From Bigelowiella natans CCMP2755 (lineage: Eukaryota; Cercozoa; Chlorarachniophyceae): DNA of 64,000 nt. How positions within the stretch are numbered: the stretch's first letter is position 1; the number at the start of each line of letters is the position of its first letter. A program made the translations under genes and the position numbers. This document shows, piece by piece, positions 48,819-59,840 of the stretch. The notes under the pieces were generated by a model, which saw only the letters and a list, made by a program, of their open reading frames with translations, was not told where the DNA came from and did not search any database. The DNA is taken from NCBI GenBank assembly GCA_000320545.1, contig ADNK01001434.1:62001-126000 (forward strand), read 5' to 3'.

Positions 48819-49159
48819 GAGATTTACTTGATGCTCTAATGACACCACAACTCAAATGTTTACTCCCGACGATAAAATTGCCATTACCAATCCCCACCCT
48901 CATCAGATACGACCTAAACGGTGACCAGCGCCTGGAGCAGGAGGAAGTGCGGCTTATGTTAAGCGACGTTGGTCTGAACCTCGAGGAAGAAGAGGTGGAG
49001 GAGGCGATACGGATCCTTGATTCTCTCAATCAGGACGGCTATGTTGGGTTCGACGAATTCGTTGCATTCTGGCAAAACAAACTTATGCAACCAGAAGTTA
49101 CTGCTGCTGCTGCTGCCGAGCAAGAAGCAGGTAAGAGTAATGATTTGGATAGGCAATAA
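46705..49159 (+). CDS. EF-hand membrane protein of unknown function
   Basis: Exons 46705-46737, 46866-46949, 47030-47210, 47266-47404, 47449-47487, 47545-47742, 48106-48382, 48630-48682 and 48907-49159 join in phase to 418 aa. Hydrophobic segments are ATLLLYFSVIAVPV (exon 2), FGWLTFYATVTYLLYQW and IQIVLIMFTYINAYSF (exon 6), then LLLFGTLAYATLQF (exon 7). The basic N-terminus and the AKKYGG/KFGWLTFYATVTYLL stretch recall FAM210/DUF1279-type mitochondrial proteins, but weakly. The C-terminus has an EF-hand loop D-L-N-G-D-Q-R-L-E-Q-E-E and a second degenerate one (NQDGYVGFDE), so calcium binding is likely. Function and organelle are not known. The translation start and the end (a GTAAGA donor overlaps the last codons before the stop) are the weak points. 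(CA)n/(TG)n arrays fill the introns at 47905-47950 and 48536-48812. Confidence 0.7.
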
Positions 49160-50662
49160 TAATGATAGGGCTCATGATCGCCAGACTGCAGCTTTGCATG
49201 TCATGACCCTGTTGTCGTCGCGGCGATAATAGGGTCATAACGAGCGGAAGAAAGCGTAGGAGATTTTGCCTCCTGGTAGGGCGATAGAAACGGTGGTGTA
49301 TAGCTGTAGCTGCAGTAGTTCTGATAGTAAAGTGCGGAGAAAGGACGCCTAATGATAACGCACAAAAGCCGCTCCAATGTTCCAAGCCAAATAAACGAAA
49401 ACTGTTGCTACGTATGTGTGTACAAGATGAAGGTCGACAGTAGCCATGCACTATGACTTTACATCTTGCATGTTTATTAATTTTTCGCATGCCTAAGCCG
49501 CACACAGCATGGCTAGATGGGCTCACTAGCTCTTCACATGACTAAGGTCATCATTGGACATGCACCATGCCAGCATGTCTACTTGATTAAGCCAGTTCAA
49601 AGTTGCTCTCTCACTAGCACACCGTTGACGCTTTGAGTTCTTCAACGGGTGCGAATTCGATCTGCACTAGCTTGTCCTTTTTCACATCCGCAGTCTCTGT
49701 TCACATATACACATCAAACGATGTGCAGATGTCCTGCTCGGCATGTGCACAATGCCTTCTGTCCGAAAAAGTCATTTTTCCACCGACCGCAACCGTCGCA
49801 TTCTGCACAGAATTCCAGGACGGGAGCTAGCTAGCTAGGTCACCGATCGAGCCAGCGTGCAAAGTTTGCAGCCACACGTGTGCCACAAACTCTTTGCACC
49901 TGCTAGTTGAGGGCTCCCTGGGGAAGACCTTGGAAAACATGCTCCATGGTTGCCTTTGTTGATCTGCGCAAAGCTCACGACAAAGTCTGGAACCAAGGCG
50001 TGCGAGTTGAGCTGCCACGAAGATGATGAAGTGGTGTGACCGGCAATTGGTGACGAACAGACAAGGGTGCACGACTAGACGAGCTCACGTCTTCCAGAAC
50101 GTGCTGGCTTTTCAGTCAAATGAAGTCAGGTCTCCAACTGATCTGTCCCTTGGCCAACCTTTTGTTCAAGTTTTGGACCTTGCGAAGGCAAAGCAGTTGA
50201 TGCAGGTTGAAGGCTTCCACGGCCCGAAGGAAGAATGAACTGTGAAATTCGAAGTTTCGAACTGCAGAAACTCCATCGTAGATACATGTACAAAAAAGGA
50301 CATTGTGGAAATGGCGGTTTCGACCGCCCGAACCATTTCTGGGATTTTCAGCACAAATTCACCCTAAAATGCATGGCATTGCTGTCAAATCGTGTCAAGT
50401 ACCGGGTTCTACTGATGATTTACATTCCCATGTCTTTAGGATGCTTGATGGACTCCTTGTCGCACTACTGAAAAGCAATTGATCAATGAATGGCGACGGA
50501 TGTATTGTTAGGCGTAACGCCGCAACTCGAATGGTAACGTTGAAGTGCCATTTTAGTGTTTGTGTATTGGATCTCTGTCGTCGCAGAAAGGATCATCGCT
50601 AGATTCTACAAAAAGCGAAGTGTTACCCCTTCCTGAAGAGCTATGACAATGGGAAGCCATCC
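49160..50662. other. Intergenic region 3' of the EF-hand gene
   Basis: This lies between two plus-strand genes. The first part is rich in CATG/CTAG palindromes (49495-49580; CTAGCTAGCTAGG around 49827). No coding similarity; the ORF at 50023-50238 has no recognisable feature. The last few hundred bases should hold the promoter of the REJ/GPS gene. Confidence 0.45.
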
Positions 50663-52389
50663 ATGCTGGGCATAACTCTTGTTATCCTTGGGGCCCTTTG
50701 CACACCGCAAGGGGTTCTGTCCAAAGATCAAGGAAATGCTGCTGTCCATGTCCCTAACAAGCTCGAGCAAGAACCGTTGTGGATCGACTACGAAGATGAA
50801 AATGATGACTCCAAGCCAGAACTGTCGCGGATCGGCCACGAAGATGAGAATGATGAATCCAAGCTAGAACGGATCAGCGAAAGAACGAAGGCATTCGCTG
50901 GCGTACTTTCCGCAAAAAGTCACAGCCACAATCCCCACGGCCACAATCCCCACAGCCACAATCCCCACAGCCACTCCCCTCATGGCCACAGTCCCCACTC
51001 CCACTTCCCTCATGGCCACAGTCCCCACTCCCACAATCCTCATAGTCACAATCCTCATGGCCACAGTCCCCACTCCCACAATCCTCATAGCCACAATCCT
51101 CATAGTCACAATCCCCACTCCCACAATCCTCATAGCCACAGGTACTAGCAGTTGTCGAAGTGTAGCTTGATAGAATTTCTGCGTTTATTTAACCCGCAGT
51201 CACATTTCATTTATTTGTATTTTCGAAGATTGTCCATGCAATGGAGGTGTTTTATCAATGTGCTTTCATTACAGAGACTTAAATTCAAAAAACTTTGACA
51301 ACAAAAATCATCCGTACTCTCTTTCCTGTTTTACTATGATACGCGCTCCCTCCTCCGCGTTCGATGTCTTCTTGAAATATTAAATGTTTGATTGTCAATA
51401 TTTCCGTCAGCCCGCACGTTCATACCCCCGTACCTACAAAGTTCCCCACACCGGCACCGACTCCGTTCCCTACACCGGCACCGACTAAATACCCCACACC
51501 GGCACCGACTCCGTTCCCTACACCGGCACCGACTAAATACCCTACACCGGCACCGACTCCGTTCCCTACACCGGCACCGACTAAATACCCCACACCGGCA
51601 CCGACTCCGTTCCCTACACCGGCACCGACTAAATACCCTACACCGGCACCGACCCCAAATCCAACGCCTTTCCCGACACCACTGCCGACACCCGAGCCCT
51701 CGCAGAGCCCTACCCATGTGCCTACGACACAGTCTCCAGGGACATCAAGCCCTCGCACTATGAGCCCGACGTCGCTGGCTCCTACGTCGATATCTCCAGG
51801 GACTGAGTCCCCGAGCTCGTGCGCACCGAGCTCGTGCTCACCGAGCTCGGTCAGCCCGACCCCAAATCCAACGCCTTTCCCGACACCACTGCCGACACCC
51901 GAGCCCTCGCAGAGCCCTACCCATGTGCCTACGACACAGTCTCCAGGGACATCAAGCCCTCGCACTATGAGCCCGACGTCGCTGGCTCCTACGTCGATAT
52001 CTCCAGGGACTGAGTCCCCGAGCTCGTGCGCACCGAGCTCGTGCTCACCGAGCTCGGTCAGCCCCGCAACCCGCTCACCTTTGGCGGCAGGGAAGACGTT
52101 TGGTCCAACAGAGGTGCCGACATGCTCACCTGTGACGAACTCCCCGACGTCCCTGCAGCCAACCTCTAGCGCTCCTTCCACCTGTGCGCCCACATCTCGG
52201 TCTCCGTCGAGTGCTACACCTGCAACGATTAGTCCTTCGACCTCTGCACCGCTTACGGGAGGCCTGACTCACCACCCTGTCACCAGCATGCCCTCATTAT
52301 CACCAATCACAGCAGCGCCATCTACGGTATGCATCCTTGATTTCAGTGTGATTGTGAAGAAACTGTGTGCTTAAGAGAGGAAGTTTACG

Positions 52390-52427
<38 letters not shown>

Positions 52428-54918
52428 GTGGTCGACATGCACTCCTCCTTCGTGGTGCCCTCCATGTAGTGAATTTACTGCCCCCATTTGCTTGTTAAGC
52501 ATAGATTCGTTATCATTTCTTATCTGGAGTCGCTGCCAAAAAAGATACCTTTATTCCGTAATCATTGAATTAGGTCTGCCCGACAACGGGCTCACCGTCA
52601 TCTGCTAGCCCAAACACCTTTACCCCAAGCACTTCCGCGCCAATAACCACAACACCAGTTACTGTGGTCCCCTCTGCAAGTCCCTCAACTTCTCCATCCG
52701 CCACTCCATCAACGTCCTCTCCATTAACGCTACACCCTGTGTCATCGCATCCCCTCACTGCGAACCCGACAATTGCTCCTAGCTCGCTCAGCCCTTCCAC
52801 AAATGGTCCCGTAACTTGCGTTCCAATAACGAAGGCACCCAGCTCACTCACTCCGTCGACAAGTAGCCCCGGGACTCACGCTCCAACGACGTCGGCACCT
52901 AGCTCACTCAGCCCCTCCACGAGGAATCCTACGACCGATGCACCGACAACCTTAGCGCCTGTGACCGAAGCACCGACGCGGAGTCCTCTTACGGCGGTTC
53001 CAAGCTCATCGCCAACTACGACCTGCCCAAGCCAGGGTGTCGTTCCTTCCTTCGATCCAGAGGTCTGGATGTACACTCGAGATGATGATAGAAAATCGGG
53101 GCTCGGCGACAGAAATATGTGGAAGGGGGGGGGGGGAGGAGAGGGGGGCATTGACTTATGTTTGCTCTGCTAATCAAGTGCATTTGTGTTTCGCAACAAG
53201 TCTTGAGTACTCTGCTTCATCCACTTGAGAAGTCCTCCCCTTAATTCCCCATTCACTTTTATTTTCCCTTGGTCCTTCCCGCCCTTCAGGTCTCTGCTCC
53301 TGTAATCCCGTGGGCCTCGACTGCAACCTTCGATAGTGCTCTGACGATTGTGAACGTGATTTTTACGGCTGCGACAAATGAACCCGAATGCACATCGCTA
53401 CTTACTACGGAGTTGATCAGAAAACTTGGCAAAGAATACAAGTGCCTGTGGGTGCGCTCGACGCAGCTAGACCTGATCACGGGCACAAATCCCACGATAC
53501 TTCCGGAGGAAATCTTACACATCAGGGCTGGAGTGCTGGGCGATCCAACGTTTAGAGCTGTGGCAACTGCTCATCATGTATCGGTGTCAGCGCCCAAAAA
53601 TCCTCTTCCTGTCTCCCTTTCGCTCACCGGCCCCACTCTAATTGGAAGGTGTGTGCTGGCGGTGTAGCAGTATAGGAAGGTGGTGGTAGAGGATGGCCAT
53701 GGTGGTGATGGTGGTGGTGATGGTGGTGGTGATGGTAGTGAAGCGGTGAGTGTTGTAGGTTATTCATGTTTCAATGTTAACTGTGCAATCATTTGACTTG
53801 ACTTGCTTTCTGTCCTGTTGGTGCTATCATCGTCGTGATTCCGGTGGGGTTAAACATCACAGATGCGACCCTGTTATGCTTCGCACAACCGTGACTGGTG
53901 CTGGTGGCCGAGCTGTAACACATTCTTGGACGTACGAAGGGGACAATAGTGCGCAGGATACTGCCGCCATGAACGCCGTGCTCAAGCGAGGATCTACAAG
54001 CTCCGTGATGAGCTTTGTAAGCGGAAACTTCACAGACGGAACACATACCTTCCGCTTGAATGTCAGCAATTTCATCGGAGTTTCTGGAAACGCTGTCCTG
54101 ATCTTTGTTAAGAATTCCGAGGTCGAGCCACCCAAAGTTGCCCTTTCTGCAGGTGGGCTAGGAATCTTTGTGCATGCACGCGCTGTCAAATATACTGAAC
54201 ACAGAGTTGCTTCTCATCGCCATTCTGACTCCTCTCACTTTCAGGGTCCCTGATCGAAGCTTCCACAGACTCACAAGTGGTCCTGCGCAGTCAAACAGAG
54301 CCACCGCTCGAGTGCGCAGGTTTTGTCGGCTCGACGAGATTCTATGTCACTCGTGCAGTTTGGACACCAATCACGAGCCAAACTGTAAATGTAAATGGCG
54401 AGACCATAAAACTAGCAGCCCACAGGGCTGCGACAGTGTCGAAGGTGTGGAGTGGAAACTCGATGCTGCTGAATTCTGGTGATCTATCACCCAATGAGCT
54501 GCCTTATGGATTCCAGCTGCACGTCACCACACTTGATTTTAGGTACGACTTGTCATCACACTTAGCATCAATCTGCTTGCCGTTCGTTGTTTTCACGATA
54601 TGCTCTCTCGGTCAGATCGACTATCCCGCGTTTGGTGGGAGAGACAAAGCTTACGCAGCTGGTCAAGATGTACCCGGGCACTATTAGCACTCAGCTCTCC
54701 GGCGGCGCTTCGAGGCAGATCCCGGTGACATCCAGTGTATCACGCTCATTCATCATCACTGCATCGCCCAAATATGACCCAGCAGATGCATCGCATGCTT
54801 TGGCGTTTGCCTGGACTCTAACTGATGCCGTCTCCGGAGTGCCAGTAGTTATCCCGACCTCAGACATCCTGGGGAATCAGCTCACCCTGAGCACCGATCT
54901 CCTCGTTGCGAACAAGGT

Positions 54919-54959
<41 letters not shown>

Positions 54960-54967
54960 TCAGAGAG

Positions 54968-55013
<46 letters not shown>

Positions 55014-55498
55014 AAGAGAAGTGAGAGAAGTGAGAAGTGACTGTTGATGGAAAGAAAGAACAGTGAAACTTCCACTCTAGCGACGTCAGTAACCACCACT
55101 GTTGGCAAAATAACAATTTGAAAAGGTTTACTCTCTGACCGTTACCGCAACTGGAGTCAAAGGCCTCAACAACACTGCACGCACCGCCACAGACCAGCAA
55201 TTTATCTACACTCTCGCTCGCGACATCCCCATTGTAGATGCCACGGTAGAGAATGGAGTCGTAGGCAGCAGCGGCGCACTGAAATTCAATCGTGAGGATA
55301 AACTCAAGCTAAAGATGTCGGCTACCGTTTCCGGTAGTGCACCGATAACGTACAGCTGGAGCTGCGAGACAGGAGGGTTTGATCTCGGTAACGCCCAGTA
55401 AAAAAGCTATGTTTTGCTTCATAATGAATGTCGTGAATGTCGCGTACATGTGTGCGAATAGAATTGGGATATTCTCCTCCCCCCTCCCCCCCCGCCCC

Positions 55499-55545
<47 letters not shown>

Positions 55546-55554
55546 CCTCCCCCG

Positions 55555-55590
<36 letters not shown>

Positions 55591-57463
55591 GTGTACTTGT
55601 TTTATGCGTACCAATATTTACATGTGTGTTGTATCACCATCATCATCGCCGTCAAGTAATCGACCTTGTTGTCATCGACAATATCATGTGCAGGTAACCG
55701 AGACAACCGCCGTACAGGCCTTAACGAAACGAGGCTTGTGATCGCGGCGGGCGTGTTGCAAGCAGGCGTGGTGTATCAATTTCGAGCATCGGCCACAGCG
55801 TACGGCATAACAGGAGCCTCAATTGTGCAAGTGCAGATGAACTTTCCACCAGCCTCAGGATCCTGCCAGGTCTGTATGCTTTCTTCCTGTATTCACCACC
55901 ACCACCACCATCACCACCACAACAGCAACAACAATAACGAGTCAATAATGGCGGTGGCAGCGGCGTCGGCGGCTGCGGCTACGACGACGACAAACACCAA
56001 CATATTTGCACGGAACTCTCTCTTTCCTCGCCCGTAATGGCTTCTACCCTCCCGTCACACTAACAATTATCAACTTTTGACAGGCGTCGCCGAGCGTCGG
56101 GCAGGCATTACTGACAGAATTCCTGCTGTCGTGCACGGGCTGGGAAGATGAGGACATGCCACTCAAGTACAAGTATCAGAGCGAGCAGGCAGGCAGCTTC
56201 GTCGATCTGTGCGACTCACGCTACCTCGAGAGTTATTCGACGATGTTGCCTGCGGGCGAGACAGGAAACCTCACCATACGCGCCCTCGTCGTGGACAATC
56301 TTGGAGCAACGGTGCAGAATTTCATGCAGGTTAGAGAGACAGAGAGTTTATTCGACTTCATCTTCCACAAACACGCATGCTTCTATGATCGACTACAAAT
56401 TGACCATACTGAACTCTCAGGTGCGACTTGAAGTACGCAAGGTGGTAGTGGAAGACAGTATTGGCGAGATCGAGAAAAGGGCGAGGCAGGGCGATACAGA
56501 GTCCGTCACCGTGCTTATCTCGGGAACCACTGCGCTTCTCAACGCGAATGCCTCGCTTCTCACATCAAATACATCATCCCATTCAACCGATAGTGGAGAA
56601 GGGGAAGGCGGTGGAAATTCCGGCGATAGCAGTAATGGTGCCGTCAATGCTTTGGTCCAAAAGACACGTACAAGCCTACTCTCTACAATCAACACGCTAG
56701 TGCTTGCCGGCGGGGAGAGCGATGATAAGTTCACGGCAGTTGAGGCGCCAGCCAGCCTCATTGAAGCGGTGACGACAGTGTCACATCCTGATGAGCTGAC
56801 AAGCGAGTCGCGAATACTTGCTGTCGAAATGATTGCGAGTATGACCTCCAGCCCGCTTAACTCTTTCTCTGAGAGCACGGTGAAGTCTACAGTTGGAGCG
56901 ATTGCCAACGTTATAAAGAGCTCCCAGGAAAGCTCGTCGTCCTCTGAAGCGGGTAGTCCTTGAATTAGCGTAGCTGGTGCACGCGCACGCACACGCACAC
57001 AGAGAGATAGAAGTAGGCAAAGCAACATACTAGCATATACACTAAACCACAAAGTCGAAAATAGGATTGTATACACCCAATATACGCGCCACACACGCGC
57101 GCACAACAAACGTTGTCATCATAATATTTCGTCCTTCCTCCCCTCCTCTCCCCCTTCCTCTTTCGTAGAGAAACAATCGCTAGGTCAGACCCTGGAACCG
57201 ACGCTGGCGCTACTGGGATCAGGAATGCTCAAGAGCGCCTCAGAAGGAGAAGATCCCGTCGAGCTTGTGGTGGAGGGCATAAATATTGTCTCTCAAGTTG
57301 TTAGTGCTGATGAAGTCCAGGGAAAGAGCTACTCGACTTCGTTCGGCTCGGAAGTTGTGATGCCACAGTCGCTCGATCTCGGCCTCACAAGCAGTGTTGA
57401 AGTATCTATAACGACACTTAAACAGCAGATTTACCCATCCTACAGGTAGTATCTGTCCGTTTG

Positions 57464-57503
<40 letters not shown>

Positions 57504-59772
57504 CTGAACATTGGAATCAAATCCTGAATGATCATCCTTTGCCTGCCGTCATCACTGTTGTTTTCTAGTCACGTGTCGGACAGCTTATACGAGGCGCAAA
57601 CCATGGTGGTGAACCTCGCTGTTGGTGGCGTTACAATCGAGAATAACACCGCGAGTAGTGGTTCGGCCTACGTGCTCAAGATCCCTCTCAACACGTCAGG
57701 AATGACGAGTACCACTTTGGATAGTCTACAGTGTCGCTTTTGGGATCCTCAAATCTACAATTGGTCGACAAACGGCATTACTAGCTCCTCAGCTGAGATC
57801 GGTGGTGAAGAAGGAGACTTCCTTGTGTGTGAGAGCTCCCATCTCACTTGCTTCTCGTCTGCCATCGAGTTTAAGATTGCGGTAGAAAAGCAACAATATC
57901 AGCACACTAGCAACAATTGATGAATGAATTAGTCGACGTGGTGGTGGTAATACGTGGTAGCAAGTAATTTCATGGTGCTACTGTCTTGTGGTCTGTGTTT
58001 GCTGAATGCAATGGTCGTCATCACTTGTAGCCCTCAGATCAGGTGTTCGCTCCCTTTCCCCCCCATTTTTCTGCCCCTCCCTTCCAAAATAGGTTAACAC
58101 AATCAATGAAGAAGACATTCTGCTCGACGCCTTCTCGTTCAAAAACCCTGTATTTACTTGGTGCATTGTGATTATTGGCCTATGGGGACTAGTACTGCTC
58201 ATCGGCGGGCAGTACGACCGCTGCAACGCTCAAAAATTGTCCCAAGAGGAGTTCTGGCGAAAGAACAATGGCATCTTCCACCTTCGCTTCAGGCCTCGGT
58301 CGGTACACTCTTTCTACAAGCGCACCTCCTGGGCCATGAGGCACAAGCACCCTTGGGCTGCGGTGCTGATGCACCACGGCGGAGACTTCATGAACACGGT
58401 CAAGAGGAGTACGATTCTTACCGTGCTCATTTTCAACACGATGACAGTGGTCATGCTGCTGCGCGGGCAGCGGCAGCAGCTTCCCTTCCTGACTTCGGAT
58501 TTTGCGACCACGTTGGTTGCCATAATGTTCTCCCTCCCAGTGCCAATGATCGTATTCCGAATCTATCTAAGGCCCATTCCTAAGAAGCTACAGATAGAAA
58601 GCAATAGAATCGAGCAAACCAACACAGGCTGCATGGGCCAGGTGCTGAACATCTTCATGGCACTGCTGCTGGAAGAGGTAGCGATACAGGAAGATGAGGG
58701 CGATGACAATGATGAGGAGAAAAAGAAGGATCGGCAGACACAGGCAGCTGTAGCAGCCTCTTCGCTCTTTTCAGGGGCTTCAGCTATGAAGGGCACGAAA
58801 TCCTCCACAGCTCGTATCTCAACATTACTCAAATCACAACTTAAATTGGATGTTGATGTTGACACGTCACTGCCGCCGTGGCTGCGCGAGATCAAGGCGA
58901 AAGAAGAGCACAAACTACAAGATTCCCAACAGAACTTGACATCTTCAGCGTGCCATTTGATGGCAATCTCTTCCGAGTCAGGAGGAGCACCAGCATCAGG
59001 CCAGAGGGATCTCCAGGCTAGCACGTTAAATATCGATGTTAATGTCAACTGTAATGGCAGTAATGGTCACCGCGAGCGAAATGATACCTGTGCTTCCGTC
59101 GAGTCTACGAGAAGTGAGAGGCGTAGGGGCGCGGTGCTGCGCAGTTCGCGGGTCGCATCTGACGTCTCTTCAGTGATCCAGATATCCAAATGCATCAACC
59201 CTGAGGCTTTAGTTAACGCTAAAGCGTTCAAAAAGAAGGGGGATGAAGAGGAATTTAAGGAGATGAAGGAAACCAAGCAATCCAAGCGGCGCGGGTATCG
59301 GTCAAGCATGGTCTCCACAGCCAGCGACGCTCCCCGGCCAATGGGCTTTTACCGCAATAGCATTGATCCACATGTCCCTATGATAGAGGAAACAGCGGAC
59401 AACGGTAAGTAAGAAGGGAGCAGAGAGATCTATTCAGTGTGGACCCAAGAGATAATATCTTTGGTTGTGTTGAGTAGAACGTTGGGATATATCTTTGTTC
59501 TCATCCTATCGAACTATATCTTTGTTCTTTTCCATGTTCAACAGGATGCTGCGGAGATCCCCTCTACCCAGTTGGACACCCGAAGCTAAAAAACTGGGGA
59601 TACTCGTACAATGACGTTGTAGGTCTGATTGGTTCTGCGGTGTTCATTATCGGTTGTTTCTTCCTCATGTGCGTGCTCTCCTGGCGATTTCGTGGTGTAA
59701 ATGATGGCTGGACACTCTTAACCTTTCTCACTTTCATCGAGGATGTCGCAGTGCGGGTTAGTACTTCACAAT

Positions 59773-59840
<68 letters not shown>

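Noticed and set aside
50921-51141. Regular repeat array resembling a CRISPR
   Set aside because: Units are 15-bp coding repeats without spacers, in a eukaryotic exon.
51420-52193. 257-aa minus-strand ORF rich in GVGAGVG
   Set aside because: It is the antisense of the Pro/Thr repeat exon of the REJ/GPS gene; simple-repeat codons leave all frames open.
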